A stretch of 64,000 nucleotides of DNA from Bursaphelenchus xylophilus. Its lineage: Eukaryota > Nematoda > Chromadorea > Rhabditida > Aphelenchoididae. The first letter of the stretch is position 1, and each line of letters begins with the position of its first letter. The position numbers were made by a program, and so were the translations under genes. The stretch covers positions 2,046,001-2,110,000 of the forward strand of contig CAJFCV020000002.1 in NCBI GenBank assembly GCA_904066235.2, given 5' to 3'. The notes beneath the pieces are model-generated. The model ran no database searches and had not been told where the DNA came from. It was given only the letters and a program-made list of their open reading frames with translations. Shown here one piece after another: positions 45,388 to 56,343 of this stretch.

Positions 45388-45963
45388 GCACAGTGCGGTG
45401 CTTCAAAAGTTCGATCGCACCGTGCGGAGCTCAAAAAGTTCGATTGCACAGTGCAGGGCTCCCATAAAGTTCGATTGCACAGTGCGGTGCTTCAAAAGTT
45501 CGATCGCACCGTGCGGAGCTCAAAAAGTTCGATTGCACAGTGCGGAACTCCAAAAGTTCGATTGCACTGTGCGGTATCTCCAAAAGTTTGATTGCATAGT
45601 GCAGGGCTCCAAAAAAGTTCGATTGCACAGTGCAGGGCTCCCAAAAAATTCGATTGCACAGTGCGGTACTTCAAAAGTTCGATCGCACAGTGCAGGAGTC
45701 CCAAATTTCGATTGCACAGTGCAGGGCTCCCAAAAAATTCGATTGCACAGTGCGGAGCTCCCAAGGCTCGACTGCACTGTGCAAAAAACTCCACAAATTG
45801 GTTTGCACAGTGCGGTACTTCAAAGGTTCGATTGCACGGTGCGGAATTCCCAAAGTTTGATTGCACAGTGCGGAAAGCTCCAATAGTTCGATTGCACAGT
45901 GCGGAAAATTCCAAAAGTTCGATTGCACGGTGCGGAACCCCCAAAGTTTGATCGCACAGTGCA
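45388..45963 (+). repeat. Tandem array of 29-32-bp units around GCAC-N-GTGC
   Basis: About 19 units each contain GCAC(A/C/T/G)GTGCGG or AGGGCTCC-type spacers followed by CAAAAGTTCGATT. Central base variants (GCACAGTGC, GCACCGTGC, GCACTGTGC) are mixed, and one unit has GCATAGTGC. Repeating ORFs in all frames are by-products. Confidence 0.92.
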
Positions 45964-46855
45964 ATTGGACCTTTGCTGTCAAAAACACAACCGCGTTTTC
46001 TGAGTGGGATTTCCGTCCAAAAAACCGAACCCAAAAGGGATGGAATCACAGTTGCATGCATAATAACGCCATGCTTCAAGGGGTCCGGAATGCCAGGAGG
46101 GATCAAAAACGAACATGTACGTACGCAAACAAACGAACTTGACGTTTATTGTTCTTTTTGTGTCCTTCTTTCTTTCTTTGCGACCTCTGATCTTGGGCTA
46201 AATTTAGTCGCGCGTTCAAGAGGTTCGAAAATGTTTCGACGTCGTTCATAGCAGGCCAATTTGTGTAAACATAAAAAGTGGAAAAAATTGATCGAGTCAA
46301 GTCTTCCCCTCGCCATTTTGGTCAACTTTTTCTCTCCGCCGAAACACCGTTAGAAATGGGCGGAAAAAACAGCATCAAGGCAGAATAGTCCTTTCGCAAA
46401 GTCGACTCATTTTGTAACGTTTGCACTGTGCGAAAAAAGTCAGGGCGACGGCCGAAAAAGCCTATTGCACGGTGCAAAAATGGAGAAATTGCACAGTGCA
46501 AGAAAAAATCTTGTTTTCGCACAGTGCTTGTCGCCGATTTCGGACATTTTTTTTATGCTTTTTATTTTCGTTTTTTCGAGTTTTTTCGCGTTATTTTTTA
46601 ATGTAAGATTCGTATTTTACATTTCTAAAAAAGATTTTTTTTCAGGTTATGCCGCAACTCCTTTTTAATGGTTTTTATGGTATTTTTTTATACATCAAGT
46701 CCAATAACTATGAAAAGTAAAAAAAGTTTTTTTGGGGTTTCATTGCAGCAGTCGCTGCTCCAAGAAAGATGACTAAATTTTCTTGTGAACTATGCAAAAA
46801 AATTGATAGCAAAGGGTCTATTGCGGTCACCGGACCATTTGGTTTGACGTGTTTA
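45964..46855. other. Gene-free stretch with a small palindrome cluster
   Basis: Three or four motifs (GCACTGTGC, GCACGGTGC, GCACAGTGC) lie at 46420-46530. A GC-richer patch at about 45980-46330 has no recognisable coding features. Confidence 0.4.
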
Positions 46856-47110
46856 CAGTGGACCTGATACAGTGGCAAAAAACGTACCATTTTGTATCCG
46901 GGAAGTATCAAAAAATATGGCAAAATACCTCCCTCTCCAAGTGGAAAAGCTCAGATTTGAAAAACGCGCCAGCCTGTTTCGTGAGGAAAAAGGGCGCACC
47001 CTTCAAAACAATGTTTTTTCACTTGGAGAGGGAAGCATTTTGCCACATTTTTTATACTTCCCGGATGCGAAATGGTACGTTTTTTGCCGCTGGATCAGGC
47101 CCCCCCACTG
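46856..47110. mobile_element. CAGTG-type foldback MITE, copy 5
   Basis: 255 bp from CAGTGGACCTGATACAGTGG to CACTG, flanked by TA. The arms contain CTCCCTCTCCAAGTGGAAAA and its complement. Confidence 0.85.
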
Positions 47111-47157
47111 TAGCTGTTTCAGTACGTCTTCTATTTATTTACCCTTCAATTTACATG

Positions 47158-47308
47158 TCAGTTTGTCGGGAAAATAATGAGCACAATGTCGCTGGGCCAT
47201 TCTTGTCGCTGAAGCGAAATTTTTTCTTTTATTTTGTCGCGAAGACATTCATTTTTTCGATTATTTATCGCTTCAAAATTGCGACTCATTATTTTCCCGA
47301 CACACTGA
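47158..47308. mobile_element. TCAGTCTGTCGGG MITE, subtype 1
   Basis: 151 bp with ends TCAGTTTGTCGGGAAAATAA and CCCGACACACTGA, 47 bp after the CAGTG-type MITE. Confidence 0.8.
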
Positions 47309-48065
47309 CAATACCGCCTCTCTTTGTACCCTGAGCCCTGTGTCACATCCCCAACCTCTACTTTACATTCGCCTCTGTTTGTTGCTTGTGTCAAACGAGG
47401 TGGGAGTTCAAATTCCCACGAATTGTATAGTTTGAGGATCTTTTGTCGGCCTCCCCCCATTTCGCTCCCTTTTCGGGCCAAGGCTTTTCGTTTCTGATGT
47501 TCGTAATGTAGTGCTGAAGGGGGGCGTGGTTGTGGTGCGGCGAATTTTCGAAAGACGAATTTGTTCTGCACAAACATTCAGCGCTTTGGAAGTACGTACA
47601 TGAATGGAGAAATGAGATCTCTCACTTTTTTGGGAGGAAATACAAAAAGTGGGGAGATACGAGAAGACAGATAAGACTAGTGGGAGTTATTGGGAGGCAA
47701 GGACAATTCGTTTTGGGTTGAATTGATTGGAGAAAAATTCGGGAGAAAATTGGGAAAATATACTCGAAAATTTTTCAGTTTTTAGGCAAAAGTACTGTAA
47801 ATTATGATTTAGACAAAATAAATCACAGCGTGATAAGTCTACTCTACAGTTTAACACAATTTCCAAAAATTTCAACGGCCAAAAAACAAAGAGTTTGGCG
47901 AAAAAAAGCAAAAATCAAGCCGGAAACTGACTAAAAATGGAAGCGCTTTAAAAAAAGTCGTTCGATTATCTGTAAACTTTTACGATTTCTAAATGGCCCG
48001 CATATGAATCAGTCAAAACGATAACTCGCCATTGGCAAGCGGAGATTCAGCAATTGAAAATAACG
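47309..48065. other. Gene-free stretch
   Basis: Nothing recognised. Confidence 0.3.
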
Positions 48066-48148
48066 AATCTACAGCCGCGGCTAGCCGTCGCAAAGCGATG
48101 ATGGGCGATTCTTAGGCGTGAATCCACATTATTTTCCCGACAGACAGA
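48066..48148. mobile_element. TCAGTCTGTCGGG MITE, subtype 2, right half
   Basis: Contains GCAAAGCGATGATGGGCGAT and ends CATTATTTTCCCGACAGACA; the left half is absent. Confidence 0.6.
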
Positions 48149-48439
48149 TGAAGAGTCATGTTTAGGGTATTTCTCTAGAAATTTTTTGTACAAATCGCGC
48201 CATGAAGTCTGAGAAATTTCTTCAAAATTTCGCGGCAACGTTTTTAGTAGAAAAGTTTATGTCGCTAGTGCAAAAAGTGGATGTCGCAGCGACGCGGACA
48301 AGAAAAAACACACTATGCGCCGCGAAAAAAGTCTGCGCGCTTTCTGGAATGACTACGCTTTTTCAGAAAGTGCGTAGACTTTTCGTCCCGGCGTACAGAC
48401 TTTCGTCCCGGCGTACATAGACTTTTCGTCCCGGCGTAC

Positions 48440-49690
48440 AGTGCATTTTGACCTTTTTTCACCGTGCAATCCCGTTTGCACAGTGCTTTTTTGCTGGTCC
48501 GTTCGCAAAGTCGCTGAAATGATTTCGGCGACATGCACTGTGCCAAAAAAAGTCAGGGTGCGAGCGACACCCGAAAAAAGCTTATTGCACGGTGCAAAAA
48601 GCGAGAAATTGCGCAGTGCAAAGTGGACTTTGGTTTTTGCACAGTGCATGTCGCAAAAGTTACTATATCGCCGCGACACAGCTCAAAATGGCTTTTTGTC
48701 GCGCGATATTTCTGTTGCACAGTGCAAAATGTCAAATGCACGGTGCGAAAAAGCGGAGTTCTTTTGGGCAAAAAATTCCACGCACTTTTGAAAAAACCGA
48801 AGTAATTCCAACTTCTTATCCCCAAAATCTCCATTGACATTAATTTTTAATCTGTTTGAGACGCTAAGGACCCAACGAATTCATGTGTGTGTTGTGGTCA
48901 AACAACATTTGATCCGTTGAATTGTTTGGCCGTGCAATTGACCTTTCACCGAGGTAAAAGGCGAGTGTTTTACGGTCTGTTTTAGTGTTTGAACAAGTTC
49001 TTTAATCCCAAAAAACTCTGTTTTAAAGATGACTAACAAACTACTGTCTGGTATTTTCATAAAGTGCGTGGACATTTGCGCGCACTGTGCGAAAAAAGTT
49101 TTCGTTTTTTGCACCGTGCATTCGCCTTTTTTTGGATTGCTTTTCGCACTGTGCGTTTGAAATATCGCCGCGACATAAGCGGGTTTCAATTATGCCGCTG
49201 CGACAATGCGATTTGCACAGTGCAAATGGTCTTTTTGACTTTTGCACTGTGCGAAAAGAGAAGAATGCACTGTGCGAAAGTGAAAAAATGTCCATGCACT
49301 TTGTGAAAATAATGCGACTTCGGCGCGTTTTAAAAATCGCGAAAAACGTGTTTTGCACAGTGCATCTTTGATTTTTTTGCGACATGCACCGTGCAGACAA
49401 AGTCAGGGCGACAGCTCAAAAAAGCCTCTTGCACGGTGCAAAAAGCTGTAAATTGCACAGTGCAAAGTGAACCTTGACATTTTGCACTGTGCAACGGGAA
49501 TATCGCGCGACAAAAGACATTTTGAGCTGTGTCGCGGCGACATAACTTTTGCGACATGCACTGTGCAAAAACCAAAGTCCACTTTGCACTGTGCAATTTC
49601 TCGCTTTTTGCACCGTGCAATAAGCTTTTTTGGGCTGTCGCTCGCACCCTGACTTGTTTTGCACAGTGCATGTCGCCAAATCACTTCAGC
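48440..49690. repeat. GCAC-N-GTGC cluster arranged as a 1.15-kb foldback
   Basis: About 48535-48735 is inverted relative to 49480-49680. Shared blocks include GAAATTGC(G/A)CAGTGCAAAG, GTGGACTTTGGTTTTTGCAC and the ATATCGCGCGACAAAA motif. The loop contains the TATTTTCATAAAGTGC element at 49052-49311. Roughly 25 palindromes lie in the whole segment. Confidence 0.8.
49052..49311. mobile_element. TATTTTCATAAAGTGC foldback element
   Basis: 260 bp with inverted ends TATTTTCATAAAGTGCGTGG and CCATGCACTTTGTGAAAATA. The interior has about seven GCAC-N-GTGC motifs and AATATCGCCGCGACATAAGC. It suggests that a transposable element carried the palindromes around. Confidence 0.75.
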
Positions 49691-50184
49691 GACTTTGCAA
49701 AGGACCAGTGTTATGTTTTAACATTTAAAAATTGCCACTAAAACCTTTTTGCAGCACAGGTTTCACGTGATTTCACTCACTGCCTAAGGGCAGGAAGCTG
49801 CTTCAAATCTTCCAATTTTTCCCCCCTCTGATCTTTAATCCACTCGCCGAACTCGGCTCAACCGAAACGCCGCTGCCGACGTGGTTTTTCGTGAGCCTTC
49901 AATTAGAAACATTTCTGCGGCCGTTCCGAGGGATCACAGAGTTCCTTTGGGCCGCTCTTTTGGGCCGCTTCAATTGATGTAATTTGATTATATGGAGAGA
50001 GGCCGGAACTGGCAAGGATAGGAAAGGCACGGCACATAAATTTAAAAAAGAAAATAATTGGAGAGACGAGCTCAAAACTTGCTGCATTACAAATCAAAGG
50101 CATTCAAAATGATTTTTAAAAATTGCTTGAAATTTCCGCATGAAATAATTTTTTTGAAAATTTATGAATATTATTACATACTAT

Positions 50185-50395
50185 CAGTACGTCGGGAAAA
50201 TAATGAGCACTCTGTCGCATCGAAAATCGCACCGCCGGGAAAATGAATTGTGTCGCGACAAAATCAAATTGCTTTCCAATTCAGCGACAGGATCGGCGAC
50301 GCGATATTGTGCCCCCTATGAGTCGGTCGTGAAAATAATGTGGACTCGTCGGGTCTTGGAATTGTCTACCATCGCTTTGCGATAGACCGCTTTTT
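50185..50395. mobile_element. Two fused TCAGTCTGTCGGG MITE fragments
   Basis: A subtype-1 copy starts at 50185 (TCAGTACGTCGGGAAAATAA after TA) and runs to about 50317. A subtype-2 left end follows (GTCGGTCGTGAAAATAATGT) with CATCGCTTTGCGATAG. Confidence 0.65.
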
Positions 50396-51015
50396 GCACC
50401 GTGCAAGCAACCCATTTTGCACGGTGCATTTGCCATTCCGCACTGTGCAAACGATTTTTTAGCTGCGATGAAATCTGCGTCGCCACGAACTTTGCGAGCG
50501 CGACAGACAATTGCACAGTGCAAACAGTGGTTTGAAATGGCCCGCGCACCGTGCACGGAGGCAAAATGTCGCTGCGAAAATCGCGAAAAAGTTTCTTTGC
50601 ACAGTGCAGTTGACCCAAACGCACCGAACGGTGCAAAAACACCATTTTGCACAGTGCATTTGTCATTCTGCACTGTGCAACCGGAACATCGCAACGCTGC
50701 ATCGCTGCGAACTTTGCGAGCGCGACAGACAATTGCACAGTGCATTGGACATTCCGCACAGTGCATTTGTCCCAAAACCATCATTTTGCACAGTGCATTT
50801 GACATTTTGCACTGCGATATCGCCGCGACGACAGCTGCGTCGCCGCGAACTTTGCGAGCGCGACAAATTGCACAGTGCAAAAAAATGGTTAAAAATTTTC
50901 GAGAATTGCCCCGCGCACCGTGCAAAGAGAGGCGAAGAATCGCGAAAAAAGTGGTTTGCACAGTGCAGTTGACCAAACGCACCGTTTTGCACTGTGCGTT
51001 TTGAATTTCGTGCAC
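50390..51015. repeat. GCAC-N-GTGC palindrome cluster with GAACTTTGCGAGCGCGACA repeats
   Basis: About 22 palindromes. The block CGAACTTTGCGAGCGCGACA recurs near 50486, 50707 and 50847, each followed by a GCACAGTGC motif. Long ORFs on both strands result from the palindromes. Confidence 0.8.
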
Positions 51016-51067
51016 TGCCGTCGCGCGCGATGCCAATTCTTCAAGAGCGATCGTTTGGTGCGACCGA

Positions 51068-51355
51068 ATGTTAGTGCGCGACAAACTAGCCGGACTTTTT
51101 GTCTGCGCGGGTACCGCCGGTCGATGGAAATGTCGTCGTTTTTCCGCATCAAACACCATCAATTTCCGATTTTTGCACTTAACCGACGACTGCGCTCCAT
51201 TCCGTTGCCTTCCATTCTTTAAAAATTGGAACAATGAAGTGGTTGAGAAGCGGAGAAACGTTGCGAGAATCCCAGACTTTGAAGAGAAAGGGATCGAAAA
51301 GATGATCGAGATTGAGTACAAACTGAAATGTGTTCGCGGAAAGCTCAACCGCTAA
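51068..51355 (+). CDS. Unassigned 95-codon ORF (candidate)
   Basis: ATG at 51068, stop at 51353-51355. The second half (NWNNEVVEKRRNVARIPDFE, then a Lys/Glu-rich stretch) has the composition and codon use of real coding sequence, unlike the surrounding palindromes. No domain recognised, no obvious acceptor or donor. It may be an exon fragment, a decayed gene or chance. Confidence 0.22.
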   Translation: MLVRDKLAGLFVCAGTAGRWKCRRFSASNTINFRFLHLTDDCAPFRCLPFFKNWNNEVVEKRRNVARIPDFEEKGIEKMIEIEYKLKCVRGKLNR

Positions 51356-54320
51356 AGATGGAAGTCAATCAGCGGTCGGTTGAATGACGCTTGCGGATCT
51401 AGTTTTTGTCGCAGTGTCTGCGAGTGTTGGTTTGTTTTGTTACAGTAGAAATTAATTGATGATTTAGTTAGAAAATTGTTGTTTAAAGCGAGTTTACGGT
51501 GAATTACGAGGGTTTTATTGTTGCAAAACATTTCTAGGGCTTGACAAACATTCTAAAACCATTTTCGAGCCAAATATGCAAATTTTGAAAATTTGCATAA
51601 ATTTTCGAAAATTTGAATATTTTCAGAATATAACATCTAATCCCTCTAGAAGATCATTTTATACTATTTTAGTCTTAAATTTGCCGCATACCAGTCGTTA
51701 TCCTCGATTTTTTACATTATCCATGATATCAGATCCTCTTGCCAAAGATCTCGCCAAATCTCGCCGAGATCTCCGATATTCGTATACATTTCCAATCTGC
51801 ACAACAGATCACACTTCAATTTTTATGAACCCGCGATTTGAACCCATTGTGCCCTCGGGTTCCCCATGATTCCGTGATTCATGGGCCGGGCGTACGGTAC
51901 TCCCAGTCCGTTATTTCTAGCGCCCCTGAGCACCCTCCATTCCTTGCCCACTCCCTTCTAACATCTCAACGACCAAGTGGGGCGGAGCCGCGAGCGCATC
52001 AGCGGCGCAAACGTTTCGGCGGGAGCGAGAAAAAGCATTCCACGTTGACCACGCTGCTGTACTATTTGTGTTACCCACCCCTTTTTCGTGTGGCGAGGGC
52101 CCCGTCCGACTCTCGGCGCGATGGACCGCAACAAAGTGGGAGAGCCCACGAAAAGGGTGGAGAGTAGAAGCCGGAGTTCATTCGGATCAGCTTTTCGGGG
52201 CGAGGGTTTCATTTATAGGGGCGGCTGGAGAAAAAGACGGCCGCTCTCTGCTCGCCGCATGTTTCTGTCGTTTCGGGACGACCGGTCGCGCCGGTGCAGC
52301 CGGAGCATCAAAGTCGAGCCGTCGGTGCAATCAATGATGACTTTTGAGGAGCCGATGACAATGGGTTACGGTAGTGTCGAGCCCACTTTGAGCTCGGTCC
52401 GTGACGGAGAAGAGGGGGGTTTTTCGCGGGTAATCCGATTTAATGCTTGAATTACTGTATAAATTATGATGTGTTGTTGTTTTTTATGGTTTACATTGTT
52501 ATCTACTTCCTATATCAACGTGTTTTATTTGTAGAAAATGCGATTTTTATCATTTGTGGACAATTTTAAGGCTCAAAATGACATTTTTTCAAAATTTTAA
52601 CTTTATAACCTAGCTTACTGTAATTTAACCGAAATGAGTTTGTAGTTCACATCATTTCACTTGACCTACAATGATTTCTTTAAATTATTTCAACTTCATT
52701 TCCACTTTTCCTCGATTTTTCGCAAAAAACCGACGCATCTCCCCGATTTTTCGACTTTTCGCCAGATTACGGTAGTTTTTTCGCTGTAAAAAGGCGGGCG
52801 ATTACTTTTACGACAACAGCAAAGCCTCTTCCATGATTTGCGCTATATATTCCATCGCAATTTGCTGTTGTATAGAGCAAAATGTCGCCTTTTTTATGTT
52901 ATCCTTGGTCTTTCGAGTAGTTTCAATTTTCAACTCCCCATACAAAAACTGTAGTCTCACGAGGCTCGAAATTTGCTTCCGCCACTAAATGGCAGTCTCC
53001 GGTTTCACAAACCACGGCGTCTATAATCGGCGGGGTTCGCAGTAATGTCATGAATGTAGTGTATAATCCCTGACCGTTCTTTGCTCCACTCTTCGCTTTT
53101 TTCTCTCGTTTTTTGAAGTCGGAACATTGCTCGCTTGCTTGCTTGTGATCATAGAGTCACGGGGTTCCTCCAATGAAGCAACAGTGTCGCAACGTCGCCG
53201 ATGGATTAGGGGGGAAAAAGTTCGGGGGGCTAGAAAGGACCGAGTAGGAGTGGGAAGGCGGGGGTTTTATTGATGATTTTGCGAAAATTTGGGGCGCTTT
53301 CAGCCAATTGTTTTGTTACAGTAGGATGCGTAGGGGCTTTCTATACCCTTATTTCGAAAAAGAATTTTTTGAATGTTTTGTTCTGGGTTACTGTAAGAAA
53401 AATTCAAAAATTTCGTTTTTTGAAAAATTGGGGCATTTTCGACTAATTTCATTGTTACACTTGGTTTTATAGAGGCTTACTGTACTCTCAGTTCGAAAAA
53501 AAAATTTTATTTTTTTTGTTTTGGGTTACTGTAACAAAAAATTCAAAAATTCCATTTTTCGCCTCCAAACACATTTTGTCGTATAAAATGTCCCCTCGCG
53601 TTAGCTCAAACTTAAGATTCTGTCCCCATGGGGAGAAAAAAACAGACTCCGCCCCTTTTTTCAAACAAAAAAAAACTTTCCGCCCCAATTGAACCTTCTC
53701 GTCGCTATTCGCTCTTCTGCTTCGAAGTGGATTCAATCGACTTGATTTTGGTCACGAACTTGTTGCTCGAACAAACTCCAAACCAAGTACGTTGATCTTT
53801 GAAGTCACAATTAGCCGCTGTTCAAGTCACAAACTCTCCCGCTGCATCGTGACTTGATCATCGACGTTTGTTCTTTCGGTCATAAAACCGTCTGGATTGC
53901 TCCTATCTCTCTGCCTTTGACTTTAACCCAACCTAACTTATTTTCACTCACTGCCAAGTCAGTTTCAAATCGTATTGATCTGAGTCATCAAGCGACATTT
54001 TGATGGCAAACTTATCTTCCCAGTCTTTTTTCGTCCTTATCTATTGCTCTTTGCGCCTACAAACATTGTCGTTGGATCGTGCTGCTCGTACGCATTGCTG
54101 CGAATGTTCTGTTGAGCCGTTGGGCAAACGAGTTTCGCGAGTTTAAATCATTAAGATAATATCTGTTCGATTTTTTTGCTCTTTTACCTTCAAGTCGGCA
54201 CGTATCGATCTATCGTTCGAGTCTTTACCATCTATCGATTGTGGGATGTAATTGTAGGCCTTGATTTGCCCGGTACTAGTTTTTGAGAGGTCTGGGTACA
54301 ATAGCGAATCATTTTCTTGA
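51356..54320. promoter_or_regulatory. Gene-poor, GC-richer region, possible regulatory DNA upstream of the nuclear receptor
   Basis: Repeat content drops here. Islands with higher GC occur at 51830-52440 and 53080-53260, and 53690-54130 is a compositionally balanced block with several AAGTCA/TGACTT half-sites. An octamer palindrome lies at 51576-51598. I infer regulatory or first-exon DNA from position and composition only. Confidence 0.3.
52121..52429 (+). CDS. Candidate upstream coding exon of the nuclear receptor (speculative)
   Basis: ATG at 52121 opens 103 codons ending in CGG just before GTAATC, a possible donor. Its phase 0 would join in frame to ATGATGATG at 59569. The peptide ends with a stretch containing SIKVEPSVQSMMTFEEPMTM, including an IKVE sumoylation-like site, plausible for an N-terminal transcription-factor region. 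The intron would be 7.1 kb. No family similarity seen; it could equally be a 5' UTR or non-coding. Confidence 0.22.
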
Positions 54321-56335
54321 TATAAGAGCGAAGGAATAAGAATTTTTTCTCGAGCTCGAGAATGGTTGCTGGATTCGCTACCAATTTCAAAAAGTAGCGA
54401 AATGATCGATTTGCGACATGGTCTCGGTAGCGAATCCTTCTTTTCGCGACCTCCGAAAAAAGTCGGTCGCGAATCGGCGTTTTCGCTACCTCCGCGAGAG
54501 AGGAGGTAGCAAAACGGCGTTTCTGCGACGGCGCGGAATTGGGAGGTAGCAAATCCGCGGATTTGCGACGTCCCAAATACATATAAACTCCGCCCCCTGA
54601 GTTTCGCAGCCAACCACCGCGTTTTGGCCTTTTTTGACAAAAAAATACCATTTATGGTGAAAAATTTTGCTTGTAAATCGTACATTTACGAAATTATGAA
54701 AGAAAAAGTCTTCTTCGTTAAAATATTTATTAATAAAAGACGTACATTTTCGTATAAAATATGCGTTTTTTACAACATTGTCCAAGCATTGCCGGAGAGT
54801 CGATGGATGGAACTGAAGAACATGTTTTGCCAGATATGGCCGAAGTCGAGGGATGGATCATGGCCGCCAAATTACCTTCCTGGAAATCAAAAGCAATGTA
54901 AAATTTCCTTATCATTTTCAGAAAAAACACCTTCATTTACCTCATATTGCATGTGTCTAATCCGAGCATCGAAATGGGCACAGCTTTGAGCAAAAATATG
55001 CCCGACGGGAGTGTAATCGGAATTCCAGGTAATAATTTGTTACCTAAAAACAGAATAAGAATACTTAAATCCAATCTTACCTCCTTTAGCAACTACCACT
55101 TGGCCATTCCCTTGTTCGATTTCATTATTTCTGCCGCCTGTGTACGATTTATAAGGCTCTTGCCTAGAAAAAAATTGGAAATCTCGTCTAAAATCAAAAA
55201 ATAATAAAAAAAACAACTTACCATGGAGTCAAAAAGCCTTTTTTGCCCGCCAATTTCGTCCCCGATGTTTATGGCGATCACCTTGAGCCGGTTTGTCTTC
55301 TAATTCAGCTTCTCTGCATCTATTTGGCCAATTTCAACAAAAGGAAACATAAGAAAAAGGAAAAAAAGAATTTATGAAGTTGCGAATGTTTTCGCGGCCC
55401 GTGAAAACGAAATGCCACGCAGTCCGAGAACGGATTTTAGGTCCAATAACAAGGATGTCCTCGGCGTTATCAATCAAATCAACCGTTTTTTAGCCATGGT
55501 AAGCTGTTTTGTTATTATTTTTTGACTTTAGACGAGATTTCCAATTTTTTTTTTAATATTATTCATGGCAAGAGTCTTACAAACCGTTTTCAGGAGGCAG
55601 AAACAACGAAATCGGACAAGGGAAAGCCGTGTGGTAGTTGTTAAAGGAGGTAAGATTTGATTTAAGTATTATTATTCTGTTTTTAGGTAATAAATTGTTG
55701 CCTGGAACTCGGTTTCACTCCAGTCGGCCGCATTTTTGCTCAACATTATGTCCGTTTCGATGCTTGGATTAGACACATGAACTATGAGGTAACAGAAGGC
55801 TTTTTTTCTAATCAGAAGGAAATTTATATTGATTTCGATTTCCAGGAAGATCTGTAAGCGGCCATGTTCTTCAACCCCATCCATCGACTATCCGGCCGTA
55901 TTTAGACAATATTGTGGAAAACCCGCATATTTTACACGAAAACGTACGTCTTTTATTAATAAATAATATAACGATGAAGAGGGACGTTTTTATTATTCAT
56001 AATTTCGTAAATGTACGATTTATCAGCTAAGTTTTTCACCCTAAACGGTGTTTTTCCGTCAAAAAAGCCAAAACGTGATGGCTGAAAAATTGAGGGGGGC
56101 GGGGCTTGTTTTGGGACGTCGCAAATCCATGGATTTGCTACCTGCCAATTTTGCGCCGTCGCAAAAGGGCCGATTTGCTACCTCCCAATTTTGCGCCGTC
56201 GCAAAATGGCCGATTTGCTTCCGACGTCTTTTTTGGAGGTTGCAAATTGAGGTTTCCGCTACTTTTTGAAATTGGTAGCGAATCCAGCAAACATTATCGA
56301 GCTCGAGAAAAAATTCTTATTCCTTCGCTCTTATA
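54321..56335. mobile_element. TATAAGAGCGAAG foldback element, about 2.0 kb
   Basis: Left arm 54321-55224 and right arm 55493-56335 are diverged reverse complements over about 850-900 bp, around a 268-bp unique spacer. Ends TATAAGAGCGAAGGAATAAG and CTTATTCCTTCGCTCTTATA are exact complements. Both arms hold CTCGAGCTCGA-like and GGATTCGCTACCAATTT blocks and splice-like signals. The spacer and right arm encode a split exon-like ORF. Its terminus matches the 17640-19515 element, so they form one superfamily. No transposase identified. Confidence 0.82.
55379..55642 (+). pseudogene. Exon-like ORF inside the foldback spacer and right arm
   Basis: An open stretch containing KRIYEVANVFAARENEMPRS runs to ATG before GTAAGC near 55499. 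A TTTTCAG acceptor near 55593 leads to a short terminal exon ending KPCGSC and a stop at about 55642. The left arm holds an inverted, diverged copy of that last exon. Frame and start are uncertain. The KRIYEVANV piece loosely recalls the E2F winged-helix motif, but too little is present for a call. Confidence 0.25.
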
Positions 56336-56343
56336 TACTAATA

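Noticed and set aside
45388..45963. CRISPR-like repeat/spacer appearance
   Set aside because: Units are 29-32 bp in total with no room for unique spacers of normal size, no cas genes exist nearby, and the sequence is eukaryotic.
45492..46106. Overlapping ORFs of 120-204 codons on both strands
   Set aside because: They are translations of the 29-32-bp array and contain the same peptide repeated in all frames.
50281..51348. Minus-strand ORF of 355 codons, the longest in the window
   Set aside because: It runs through the GCAC-N-GTGC cluster, encodes repeated ALCN/HCA-type peptides created by the palindrome, and lacks any domain or splice structure.
55379..55500. E2F winged-helix domain suggested by KRIYEVANVF
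   Set aside because: Only about ten residues resemble the family motif; the preceding helices and the following dimerisation region are absent.
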